Of a stretch of DNA of 64,000 nt, positions 42,521 to 53,679 are shown piece after piece. Numbering within the stretch: the first letter of the stretch is position 1; each line of letters opens with the position of its first letter. The notes under the pieces are model-generated. The model searched no databases and was not told the DNA's origin. It saw only the letters and a list, made by a program, of their open reading frames with translations. The stretch covers positions 92,671,691 through 92,735,690 of the forward strand of contig NC_080423.1 of NCBI RefSeq assembly GCF_029873635.1. The letters are read 5' to 3'. The stretch is from Malania oleifera. Its lineage: Eukaryota > Streptophyta > Magnoliopsida > Santalales > Ximeniaceae. Position numbers and translations under genes: made by a program.

Positions 42521-43127
42521 TATAACAGTCTTGGGCCCAACTCCACTGAGGTATTGTCCGCTTTGACCCATTGGTCTCGCAAGTTTATCCTATAAAAGGC
42601 TCCTCACTTAATTAGAGCTCAAACCCTCTTTATAAGCTCGAGATCTCCCTAGTACACATCCGATGTGGGATCGTGACAGGTTCTCCCGTCCAATATCTGA
42701 CATCTTTGTCATCGTGATTTCCCTAGTACACATCCGATGTGAGACCATGACAAGCTCTCTCATTCAATTTCTTACGTTCTCATCAACGTGATCTCCCTAG
42801 TACTCATCTAATGTGAGACCGTGACAGGCTCTCTCGTTCGATTTCTCACATCTTTGTTAATATGGCTTATACCTCTGTATAGGCTCCACTCACATGATAA
42901 CACCCTCAAGGCATATCCACTTACATAATAGTACCCCCAAGGCAGATTCACTTGCATGATAGTACTCCCAAGGTGGCTCTGATACCGAATGTAATGGTCT
43001 TGGGCCCAACTCCGGTGAGATATTGTCCGCTTTGGCCCACTAAGCTCACAAGTTTGTCCTATAAAAGGCACCTCACTTATTTGGAGCTCAATTCTCCCTA
43101 GTACACATTCGATGCGAGACCATGACA
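42521..43127 (-). mobile_element. TRIM (miniature LTR retrotransposon), 607 bp
   Basis: Two short LTRs, 42521-42678 and 42990-43127, share cttgggcccaactcc and attgtccgctttg, plus ctataaaagg and ctccctagtacacat. The minus strand has a PBS ggtatcagagcc (42975-42986) three bases inside the 42990 LTR and a purine tract (42679-42690) beside the other. A perfect 5-bp target duplication CATCC flanks it (42516-42520, 43128-43132). The 311-bp interior has no coding capacity and three copies of a ctccctagtacacatc phrase. The left LTR has lost its terminal G (TATAAC). Confidence 0.88.
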
Positions 43128-43190
43128 CATCCCCTTGATGCCTACTCTTTCTTAAGAATATTACATCTCTTTGCTAATTAAAAAAAAAGT

Positions 43191-43310
43191 CCTGTGGATT
43201 TGTTTGCAAATACATAAGTTAAATGAAATATATGGTAGCAACAAAGACATGAACTTGTATCAACAAAATTATAAAAGTAACGACCTTGTTTTGTCACAAT
43301 AATGTTTTGT
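43191..43310. repeat. Right copy of the ~120-bp duplication flanking the LINE
   Basis: It starts directly after the LINE A-tail with tgtggatttgtttgcaaatac and matches 36331-36449 through gtcacaataatg. Confidence 0.65.
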
Positions 43311-46176
43311 TCATGTGTTTAGCTTTGTTTACATATTAATATGCAGTAGAACTGTAAAAGGGGGCAAGGACATTTGGCTAACTTGTGGTATTCAGTGAGC
43401 TATAATGGGAATGGTTTGGAGGACTTTCTTATCTAGTTCTGTCAATTAGTTTTCTTTTGTTTCCCTCTAGTTGTTCTCATTTTCTCTTAAGGAATTATTG
43501 ACCGATCTTTTAGTTTGTAATTTCTTCTCATATCTTAATACAATTTTTTCTCCTCAAAAAAATAAACATGTTAATATATAATATTTGCGTCTATTTGTGT
43601 ACTTGCCTATTGATATTGTTCCCTTCAACAAATTTGTAGGTTCACCGCTCCTCCTACCAACCCCTCTCTTACTCATTGTGTAGCAACTTCTTGAGAAAAT
43701 TCCAAAGCTCGAAACAGATTAAGAAGTGATATCAAATTATTCATCTGCGATTGTTAAAACAGCTGCAAATGCAGGGTTGTAGTGAAGCAAACAGATACAA
43801 TAAAGCAATAGGAAGGGGTTATGAAAAATGTGTTTCACACGGCTATGAGAAAGGAGCATCACTGCCTCCCAATGGATGATGCATATCACCCCATTTTCAA
43901 ACAAGCCACACAAAGTGCTCTGCCTTTGTTTTGTACTTTCTTGGTACACTTATATACCAAGGCCGTATAGTGCTTTTGCAGCTATCATTACGTAATCCTC
44001 TCCCATTACTTAACAAAAAAAAACAAAAACAAAAACAAAAACAAAAACTCTTAATTTTCGACAAACAAATTCGGAGCAGAAGAATTTCGACTCAACGGCA
44101 CTGCTGATTAATTAATAACACAAAAAACATAAAACCGCGGAGGAGAAGACAAATAAATGCTTCACGAGGTAGTCAGGATTTCGGATGTCATTCAAAATGA
44201 TTACAAGAATGCTAATCGCGAGTCAATCAACAAATATCTGAAAAATCTATCCAAAACAGGTGCAATCATTCTGCGAAATTAATAGTAAAATAGGCAAATT
44301 ACAACAATTAATGGCAAGCATTGCTCCGTTAACTACGGCGAATTAATTTTAATAAATTAACAGAAAAAAGCTTCACAAAATAACTAATGGAGAAAGAAAA
44401 AGAAAAGCATTGACCTCGAATGACGAATCCAGCGTCCTGTATCGCTTCGATCTGAGTGGATTACGCGGCGGAATTTGCAGATAAAAATCGGAAGGAAAGC
44501 CGTTGAATGACAGCTTGACCCTAGAACCGAATCGGAAAGGGCTCGAGTACATCGAAGCAGGAGAGGGCACGAGGTGGTTCCGTACCAATTACACGCGATT
44601 CCATGATTGCCCTTGTCATTATCCCTATCCCCAACTGGTAAAATTATTATTACTCTCGTCCTCCTCATTTGCACCCTATTCTGTGGGAAATGTTTTTAAC
44701 TTAGCATATGTTTTAAAAATACACATTTAATAAAGTATGCATTGACACCATCAATTAATTAAGATATAAAATATCATTAACGGGCTGATTTAATTATAAA
44801 ATGTCTAGCATCAACTTTATATATATATATATATATATATATTCATTTGTTTTGTGAGTTAAAGTCTTCAAATTTTTGTCCCAAAAAAAAATTCTCTTTT
44901 TACATTTTACTATTTAATTGTTAATTTCTTTTGACCTTGAGTGCCTTTCACATCTGATTAAAATCATAAAAATCTTCATATTTCAATTTTGTTTTTGTAT
45001 TACACATCGGGTTTCCACGTGTCCATTTTACGGTCTACGTGACTAATCCCGCGCCCCTTGAAGTCGATCCCATAACTTCAAAAGGAGGTAAATCTCAGGA
45101 ATTCATGAACGGAAACGAATCCGGAAAGGTTTGAATACCTAATACTTTCATGGTTAGCCTCCCTTTCCTTTGCTATTCACTCACAAGTGGGGTCATGCCT
45201 CCCTAATTGAAAACAAAAACACAATGCAACAAAAACCCAAACCATGCCTCCCAAACTAAAGTTAACTCTTCTCTCATCACTTCTTCCTTTTTTGTAGGGT
45301 TTCAAACTTAGTCGATACTTAAGAAGTAATATGTGACATGCCTTACCCATTTATAATGAGGTAAACCCAAGTCCTACTTTTATACTTAATGGGTTTAGTA
45401 GGCTTATATTAGATACCCATCAGGTTTTCTATATTTGTATGTTGAACCCACATCCCACTTTGCACTTTGGCCACTATCCAAGCTAAGCCCAATTCATGAG
45501 AATCATGATTCAAGGTACATATTAAAATATAATTATTTTTATTTTTCTCTAATATTCTAACATATATGAATTAAAATTTTTAATGTTATTAAATGAACAT
45601 TTATTTCTTCTTTTTTTCTTCAATATTTTCAATAAAAATTTGAATTAATTTTGGTAAAGAAAAAAATAACAGCACGCTCTATTTTGACTATTTATCATTT
45701 TCTATTTAATATATTATCTATTCCAACGTTCTTTGCTCTTTTATTTGGTACTTGGCACTTGAAGTCAACTTGTTTAATTCCAACCCATTCATTTGCTGAC
45801 TCACTTTGTTATCATTCCTCTCTCATTCTCTCTCAATGATTACTTTTTTTTTTAATATAATTTGGGCATGACAATTCAAATGACTAAGATGAATGATGTT
45901 GTTAGATTTAAATGATGCAGTAGAGGAACAAATATAGGCTTCTATATAGCTTTATTGATGATGATTAAATTACGATAGGTTTTTAATATAAGCATGCTTT
46001 TCTTGACCCTCTTATGATGACTTATGATTCACCCAATGGTTTTTAAGATTTTTTTTTTAACACTCCAAGTTCCTTATAGCATAATTGTATAGTGTTATTT
46101 TTGTTTGAATTTAAGAGTTACAATTTTTTTTTATTACTATCATTGTTTCTTTTGAATATCATATTTGAAAACTATT

Positions 46177-46229
<53 letters not shown>

Positions 46230-46441
46230 TTTGTGCTTCCCAATCTCTACATTCCCCCTCCATCTTTCTCTTTACGTGTTTGGTGCTCTCTTATTTAGTG
46301 TTTAAAAGTTATCCCTTCATCTATCCTTTATTTGGTAAAGCATAGATATAATATTTCTTTATGTTTGAGGTTTAGACTAATTAGTATATTAAAATGGACA
46401 TATTTTGAACTAATATTTTTAATTTCGTATGAAATATATGA
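43311..46441. other. Unique sequence between LINE and copia element 2
   Basis: No protein gene is recognised. 43311-43563 resembles a LINE 3' tail (ends ctcctcaaaaaaataaac) but has no coding support. The 44.37-45.05 kb part is less AT-rich and promoter-like. (AT)n runs occur at 44818-44842 and 46183-46224. Confidence 0.45.
44370..45060 (-). promoter_or_regulatory. Candidate promoter and first exon of a minus-strand gene
   Basis: This is the only CG-richer, non-repetitive stretch in a wide region. Read on the minus strand it has a G-box-like GACACGTGGAAAC near 45013-45024 and CACGTAGACC nearby. Then comes a 200-nt exon-like block open for 71 codons (44588-44373), with a weak donor-like CGAG|GTCAAT near 44412. 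No family is recognised in the frame. It could be the distant first exon of the thioredoxin gene or of an unrelated gene. Confidence 0.25.
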
Positions 46442-46446
46442 GCATA

Positions 46447-46986
46447 TGTTATATTTGTATGTGGCTCTTATACTTAGTGAGATCACAAACAAAGGAAGAA
46501 AAATATGTGAGAGAAGTCTTCTTGTGCTGACAGCAGAAGACTTGTCGACAAGTAGATACCGATAATCAGAAAATCTCAGAGTTAAAGACTCGTCAACGAA
46601 ATGATAGACTTGTTGACGAGTGGATTTCTTTAACTCCTCGACGAATCTCTTTTTCTCGTCAATGAGTGCGCCTAGATTGCGAGAAGAAATTTAAATTTTG
46701 AATTTGAACGTTGGGGTGGTTGGGTGATTGGAGGGAAACCTCCGAAGAAAGTTTATTTATCCCTGTCTAAGGGTATTGTGAGAGAGATCTTTGTGAAGTG
46801 TATTGTGTATTCTCAAATTTCTTAGTGAAATTTTTGTGCCGATTGCTTCCATGGATGTAGGTTTTACCAAACCACGTATATCTTATTGTTGTGCTTATTA
46901 TTTCACGTTTTTTTGGTTGAGTTTGATTTACTTGTTGCGTATTTATTCGACTGTGCATCCTACTTATCTGATCTATTATTACAACA
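46447..46986 (+). repeat. 5' LTR of copia element 2
   Basis: It begins TGTTATATTTG and ends TTATTACAACA. U3 has five dyads with a gtcgac/gtcaac core at 46540-46553, 46588-46601, 46608-46621, 46633-46646 and 46654-46667. Confidence 0.92.
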
Positions 46987-47040
46987 AATTGGAATCAGAG
47001 CAATTGTTGATATCGCTTCGGGATCATCTTCTATAAGAAT

Positions 47041-47650
47041 TGACTTCATCAAATTTGATGGAACCGGGAACTTTGGTTTATGGTAGAGGAGAGTGAAGGA
47101 TATACTTGTGCAACAAGAGATGGCTAAGGCTCTACTTGGCGTTCAACCGATTGGAATGGGTGAGGCAACATGGGGAGAATTGGAAGCAAAGGTCATTTCT
47201 ACAATATGCTTGTGTTTGGCCGATGAAGTTCTCTATCATGTGATAGAGGAGGATTCTCCAACAGTTGTGTGGCGGAAGTTAGAAAGTCGGTATATGTCTA
47301 AATCCTTGTCGAATAAAATTTTTCTTAAACAAAGATTGTATTGGCTTAAGATGGTTAAGGGTTCAAATTTGAACCAACATATCAACGTTTTCAATCAAAT
47401 TGTGAGTGATTTGGCACATGTTGATGTAAAGTTCAAGGAAGAATACAAAGCATTGATGCTATTAAATTCCCTACCTACGTCTCAAACTTATGAGAATTTG
47501 GTTACAACTCTTACATAGGACAAGGATAGTCTGAATTTGGAAGAGGTGACAATTGCATTGCTTGGTTTCCATCAAAGAAAAATGATTAGCGATGAAACTT
47601 CACATGGTGAAGGACTTGTTGTGAAAAAGTAATCAAGAATATAGGAGACG
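47041..47650 (+). pseudogene. Gag of copia element 2
   Basis: The frame gives FDGTGNFGLW then a TAG, then MKDILVQQEMAKALLGVQPI through WRKLESRYMSKSLSNKIFLK and KMVKGSNLNQHINVFNQIVS to LLNSLPTSQTYENLV (stop at 47516), then a continuation SLNLEEVTIALLGFHQRK. This is the UBN2-type gag of TNT1-like elements. Only two stops break it. Confidence 0.88.
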
Positions 47651-48745
47651 TAAGTTCCAAAGCAATTTTCGGTTGCAGTCTGGGAAGAAGAAGAAGGACG
47701 TGAAATGTTTTAAGTGCGATAAAATTGGGCACATAAGACCAGAATGTCCGGAGTGGAAGAAAGGGAATTCTGAAAATCAGCAAGGTCCGTCAGAATCTAC
47801 AAATGTAGTGGAAGATGATTCAGAGTGCAATGATGGAGATATGTTATGTATTTCATCATGTTCGGAGTGCCTCACGGATGATTCTTGAATCCTAGATACC
47901 GGATGCTCTTATCACATGACAGCAAATAGAAAATGGTTTGACACCTACAGGTCAGCCAATATTGGTTGTGTTTTGATGGGAAACAATATTTCATGAAAAA
48001 TACTTGGTATTGGAAATGTCAAAATCAAAATGCATAAGGGTGTTGTAAAAACCATGTGTGATGTAAGACATGTTGAGGGTCTAGGAAAGAATGTTATTTC
48101 ATTGGGTATTTTAGACTCTAATAGATTTTGTTACAAGTCTGAAAAAGGAGAAATGAAAGTGTGTGAAGGCAACTCTATAGTGATGAAAGGAGAAAAGATA
48201 GCGGGAAATATCTATGTACTGCAGGGTGTTACTGTTATAGGTGGAGCTACAAATGTTGAATTCTAAATTAGATACTTTGTGGCATATGCAGTTGAAGCAT
48301 ATGGATGACTACATGTATTCAGATGTTTGGGGACCAATGATGATAGCATCAAAGGATAGACAAATGTTTTTCGTGAATGTATTACAGAAGGTCTTAGTTT
48401 ATCTCATGTGGCACAAGCCTGATGTTGAAGTGTTGTGGTTGAGGTGGAGTACCAGACCAGAAGAGAAATCCTTATGTCAACCATTAGTACTGAGTACGCT
48501 AGTTTTGTTCAAGGAGTTTTGTGAGCAGGGCAAATTATATGTAGGGCTTGCAGTGTACTTCTTGGTGAAGTTAGTGAGTATGAAGCATTTCTCTTGTGAC
48601 CAATCGCCAAAAGTATCGCTAGATGGAAAAGTTGCAAGTGAATTGTGGGCAGGTTTTATGGTAGACTACTTAGTTATGAGTGGATGTCCACTGGTGCATT
48701 ATTCTAGTGATGGAAGATCTAGACTTGGTGTTATGTCTAGATAAT
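47651..48745 (+). pseudogene. Zinc knuckle, protease and integrase remnants of copia element 2
   Basis: The knuckle CFKCDKIGHIRPEC is at 47709-47750. Protease: [11 protein letters not shown] near 47889 keeps D-T-G. The pre-integrase part includes NVISLGILDSNRFCYKSEKG. Integrase begins LDTLWHMQLKHM, then is collapsed by deletion (SDVWGPMMIASKDRQMFFV directly followed by later segments) and ends SLDGKVASELWAG. Confidence 0.82.
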
Positions 48746-48771
48746 ACATCTTTCTGGTTTATAAAAAAAGT

Positions 48772-49491
48772 TTGTGCAAGTTGGGTGATCCTGTGGCAAA
48801 CAAAGGGGTGATCAAGGACATGACTTTTGTTAATGAAGTCATGGTGCAGCGTACTCAGGTAAAGGAAGAGAAACAAATGCCAGAAAACTGTGGCAGCAGT
48901 AATCATGTTATTCTGGTGTTGTATGAAGCGATGTATCTATTGTATGTAAATGACATGTTATTGGCTAGAAATGCTTTAACTGAGGCTAATAAGTTGGGAA
49001 TTATGTTGAAAGTTTTTGACATGTATGTGTTGGGTATAACCAAGATGGGTATTGATTTACTAATTTGAATGGATAGAGCTATAAGGAGATTGGTGTTATC
49101 TCAGGGTGGCTTTGTGGACGGAACCATAGGAATACTTTGTTTGCCGTCTCAAGGGGGTTCTATGGAAAATCAAAATGGAATGTCTACCGCTCAGTACTCA
49201 AGGATGAGCTATGATATCCAAGATATGTCAAAGGTACTCCATGATTATGTAATGGTGTGTTTCAGCAAGCAACAGAGCGAACCGTCTGAGGACTATGCAG
49301 GAGGCTTTGGTGATATAAGACTTACAATAGTTTTTGTGTTTACTATTGTGGGAAGGTATTATTGGAAGCCTAGGGTGAAATCTTCAGGTGTTGAATCTAG
49401 AACTGTATCAGATTTGATGGTAGAAGCTGAAACTGTCATCGAGAAGTTCAAGCGGCATTGCTTGGACTTGGTGCATGTCTCCAAGTACTAG
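48772..49491 (+). pseudogene. RT and RNase H remnants of copia element 2
   Basis: LLYVNDMLLARNALTEANKL (about 48934-48993) is the RT active-site region, with YVDD changed to YVND. KRLVLSQ-like RRLVLSQGGFVDG follows. RNase H pieces are DYAGGFGDIR and RTVSDLMVEAETVIEKF. Everything upstream of the YVDD box is missing. Confidence 0.8.
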
Positions 49492-49585
49492 AAAGGAGAC
49501 GATCCCAACCAAGCGTTTCAAGTTCAAGAATCAGTCATGTTTTTCCAAGTTCTCTTAAGGGGCGTATAATCGCCAAGGTGGAGAT

Positions 49586-50170
49586 TATTATATTTGCGTG
49601 TGGCTCTTATACTTAGTGGGATCACAAACGAAGGAAAAAAAAACATGTGAGAGAAGTCTTCTTGTGCTAGCAGCAGAAGACTTGTCGACGAGTGCTCTGT
49701 GCTTGTCGACGAATAGATACCGAGAGTTAGAAAGTCTCAAAGTTAAAGACTCGTCAATGAAAGGATAGACTCGTCGACGAGTGGCTTCTTTGACTCGTCG
49801 ACGAGTGGGCTTCTTTGACTCATCGATGAATCTTCTGTTCTCGTTGATGAGTGTGTCTCGGTTACGAGAAGAAATTTAAATTTTGAATTTGAATGTCGGG
49901 GTGGTTGGGTAATTGGAGGGAAACTTCCGAAGGAAGTCTATTTATCCGTGTCTAAGGGTATTGTGAGAGAGATCTTTGTAAAATGTATTGTGTATTCTCA
50001 AATTTCTTAGTGAAATTTTTGTGTCGATTGCTTCTGTGGACATAAGCTTTGCAGAACCACATATATCTTGTTATTGTGCTTGTTATTTCATGTTTTCTGG
50101 TTGAATTTAATTTACTTATTGCATATTTATTCCACTGTGCATCCTACTTATCCGATCCATTATTACAATA
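49586..50170 (+). repeat. 3' LTR of copia element 2
   Basis: It begins TATTATATTTG after the purine-rich ccaaggtggagat (PPT) and ends TTATTACAATA. It has seven U3 dyads (49680-49693, 49701-49714, 49749-49762, 49769-49782, 49793-49806, 49818-49831, 49839-49852), two more than the 5' LTR, which explains its extra 45 bp. Confidence 0.92.
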
Positions 50171-52647
50171 GCACAAGATTACAAATTTTGAGAAGTTCTC
50201 TTTTGAGCATTTGATCATCATCATTTGGCATCTAGCTGCATTAAAAGATTGTATAATTTGTAGCAAACATATAGCTTTTGAGCCTTATATTTTATGTTGT
50301 TTTAGTTTATAAGACAAATAAAAATCAACCCATAATAGATAGAATAATTAAATTATGATGACCTAAATGAGTTCATTACACTCCGTTTGATTAGTTAAAA
50401 ACTTAAAATGTAATGCTTAAGAGATTTAATCTCTCTATTCTTTTTTCCTTACTTTCTTTATCAATAAAATGATTGTGCGTGATGTTACCCCTGTTCTTTA
50501 TTAAGAACATATAAATTGAATATAATGTTTATCATATTGGATTTTTGTTGGTCTATATCCTATGTTGGCATGTGTTATCGCATACATGTTTATAATAACC
50601 ACTAAAGTTTAAACTTATCTTTTGCTCCACATTTGTAATTTTTAACTATAAAATGAGCACTTTGTAAGCATCAAAGAGCTTCAACTTTATAATTTGTTGT
50701 ACTATTTAACTTGATTTAGTCAATTCATTTAAAGTTTGGAAAGGAAAATACTGAAATACATTTATTAGTTTCACGAAAAATATTGTCCATTGCTCTATCT
50801 TTTATTTTTGGATTTATGCTTTTTTTCCCCCAAGCTATAGCGTTTTAATGATTCACCATATAACACCCTTCCTACAAACTTGAAATATGAATATTTCTGA
50901 CGTAGTTAGGTATTAAAAAATTCTTGTTATTGAGTTTTGGTACGATCTGAGTATTGTTGATGTACTTTTGAACATTTGAATTATAAGGAATGGTAACGAC
51001 TTAATTCATTCTCAAATTCACTATATAAAAAAGACTTAAAAAATTCAACCACTTTGATTTTCGTGTGATTCTAGGATTAGATTATATAAAATACTAGTAA
51101 GAGTACTTGTAATCCAATTGGGGTTGGTTAGAGTTATTAGATGTCTTATATATGTTTTTGCTAGTATAGCGGTTAGTAGTATTTATTACGGATCATCCAA
51201 CATTTAAATGTCATAGGTAAAAAAATTATTTTTAAAATTTGTATAGACAAAATTATTCAATAGAAATGTTTCTTTCTGTTTCAGTATCTCGAAACAAATA
51301 AAAGAAAAAAAAAAGAAGCAAATAAAAGAAATATCTTCTTCATCATATTTTTTACGCACTATTTCTCCACATTCATTTTTTAAAATCAAAATACTCTTTC
51401 CAAATGTGCATTCTTTGGACATAAATTTCTTACCTACTATTAAAAATCAAACACCATTTTAGTGATGGTGTAGATTTAGAAGGGTAGATTGGTTATGAAT
51501 GAAATCGTAAAAATCACAGAAAGGGAAAAAGAGGGAGGTGAAAAGACTCAAATTAGAAGAGGTAGGAAAAGATAAAGTGAGAAAAGACTAATGGATCAAA
51601 AGAAGAAAATGAGAGAGAAAGAGATCAATAGATAAGCCAGACAGCAGACATCAAGGTATGTTTAGCCTTAAACTATTGCATTATGTTTCATTGAATTGAG
51701 TTGGATATATATCCCTTACACTAATCATTACATGTATTTATATTGGTTTTGCAATTACAAATCTAAATTAAAAATATTAAAAATATTAAATTCCAATAAT
51801 AAAGAACATTTCTAAGTAGTAAATTTTAATAATAAATTGGGACTAGCAGGGGACCTAGGAAGCGTGCATAGCACCAACATAATACTTTTTTTTTTTTTGT
51901 TACATAGGAACTTCAGTCACCAACGAACCACCAACACAACACTATGCTCTTTGATTTCCTCCCTTTCTCTCGTACACACCGCCACGGGCACGCTGTTAGC
52001 AGTTGCACACTCCCAAGTCATTACATGTTGTGGCTGCTGCCAATCTATGCCATGGGTATTAAAATACTATTTAATACTTTAACGCTTCAATCTATGCTAA
52101 TCTATGCCATGTTATAACATTTTATAATAAAAAGTATTCTTTATTTTAGGAATGAAGCTTTAATGTCAAACTATAATATAAATTTATAGTTTATTTATTT
52201 AGGTATTTAATAATTAGAATTTTGGTTTTTGCATTTTGATTGGTTAATTTGATTGATATATAATATAATAAGTTTTATAGTTTAGGACATTTACGAGTTT
52301 ACTTAATTGTTTCTATGTTAATGTATTATTATTATACATATATATTTTAATAATTGTGATTAGTAGCTAATAATTAAGGATATCATATATATTTTAATAT
52401 TTGTGAATATACCAATAAGATAATATATAATATATATTGAACTTTTAGATTTGTGTCTTCTATTACGATATTATGCTTAACTTTGGTAGAAAATAAATTA
52501 ATATATAACTTAGTTATTCTTTAAATTAAATTATAAATTCATCAAAAAATATTAATACTTTTTTGTGTTAATATTTACTTATGCTTATTGACTACTGCTA
52601 ACTTAAATTATAATTTTATTAATATATATTTGGTCTTGAGTTTAAGC

Positions 52648-52650
<3 letters not shown>

Positions 52651-52713
<63 letters not shown>

Positions 52714-52714
52714 A
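52651..52714. repeat. Compound (AT)n(ATGT)n microsatellite
   Basis: A run of about 19 AT units passes into six tatg units. Confidence 0.95.
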
Positions 52715-53517
52715 TTTGCCCCTACTACCTAGTAACCATATTACAATTTCCTTCATGTATATTTTATGACTTATATTTTATGACTTCTCTATAAATTAAT
52801 AAACTAATTATTATTTAATTTTGTGATACCTATGGAAAGGCACTTCAAAAGAAAGTCCATGATGAATGAATTATCTTCTATTTTAAAATCTAATACTCTT
52901 AAAAATGCCCAAATATGAATGAAAAAAGTTCATTTCAATATTGACTTGAACAATCTTCCATCAAATCTCGGTGTGCGTCCCGAAATTTCAAATTATCATT
53001 ATCAACTTGAGCTTAGAGGACCCATGTGTTGGCAACATTTGATGATCGTTTTGAAATCAAACAAGTGTAGATTATCAAACTAGTGATCCTCTAGCTTATT
53101 TATTTTAGAAAAATGGAGTCACCACTTCATTTTAATTTTTGAAAAGGTAAAATAAAGGAAACTTTTTTAAAGAGATTAATTATGGGAGTACAATTATGAA
53201 TAGGAAAGGTAATACTTTAAAATTTTTTTTTTTGAGAGAATTAAAAGTGTTAGCACCTTAAAACACTTATTCCATTGAATGGTTGTTTACATTGTGTGTG
53301 TGTGTGTGTGTTCTTACTGCCCAGTTTGAAAGAATTTTTTGAAAATGAACTCTTGAATTTTTAAAAAGAGCATGAAGTAATTTTTTTGAAAACCAAACAG
53401 TTGACCGCTTGTAGAGGTCGGTTGACTGCCCTTTCAATTTCTCATCCTTTTGATTTTGTTAATTTTAGAAATATCCCACCCTTTACCCCTTTTAAGAAAA
53501 CTTTCATAGGATTTATG

Positions 53518-53671
53518 CAGAGGATTTAACCTTATGAGGGTCTCACTATCTTAATTGCCTAATCAAAATCAAACATACAAAATACATAAAAATATAGAGG
53601 ATTTAACCTTATGAGGGTCTCACTATCTTAATTGCCTAATCAAAATCAAACATACAAAATACATAAAAATA
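53518..53671. repeat. 77-bp perfect tandem duplication
   Basis: Two adjacent copies of aggatttaaccttatgaggg... start at 53521 and 53598, identical through acataaaaatata. The identity suggests a recent event. Confidence 0.92.
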
Positions 53672-53679
53672 TATATACA

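Larger units (their letters stand above)
36450..43190 (+). mobile_element. L1-type LINE fragment, split by a gypsy element and a TRIM
   Basis: The 5' part ends in RT: LFVDDNIIFCENDPEQILNL at about 36573-36632, containing the catalytic F-x-DD box. After the gypsy insertion (36698-41101) it continues at 41107 with LASILGCKLGAFPISYL, GVWDPIFDIFERK and KGDRLTLIKNTLANL, then a zf-RVT-like domain at 41980-42150 and FWVVWKERNIRGFDG near 42310. The 3' UTR is interrupted by a TRIM (42521-43127) and ends in an A9 tail at 43181-43189. It is 5'-truncated, with stops and frameshifts. Confidence 0.85.
46447..50170 (+). mobile_element. Ty1/copia element 2 (Tork/TNT1-like), internally deleted
   Basis: LTRs lie at 46447-46986 (540 bp) and 49586-50170 (585 bp). 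Target duplication is GCATA/GCACA with one mismatch (46442-46446, 50171-50175). PBS ttggaatcagagc is at 46989-47001. The interior is only 2.6 kb and has lost much of integrase and RT, so it is a non-autonomous derivative. Order is gag, knuckle, protease, integrase pieces, RT pieces, RNase H pieces. Confidence 0.9.
50176..53679. other. AT-rich intergenic sequence
   Basis: No gene or transposon is recognised. It contains (AT)n followed by (ATGT)n at 52651-52714, (GT)n at 53293-53310 and a 77-bp tandem duplication at 53518-53671. Confidence 0.6.

Noticed and set aside
43737..43949. Minus-strand 70-codon frame near 43.8 kb
   Set aside because: No motif or start context; sequence looks like decayed repeat and it ends without splice signals.
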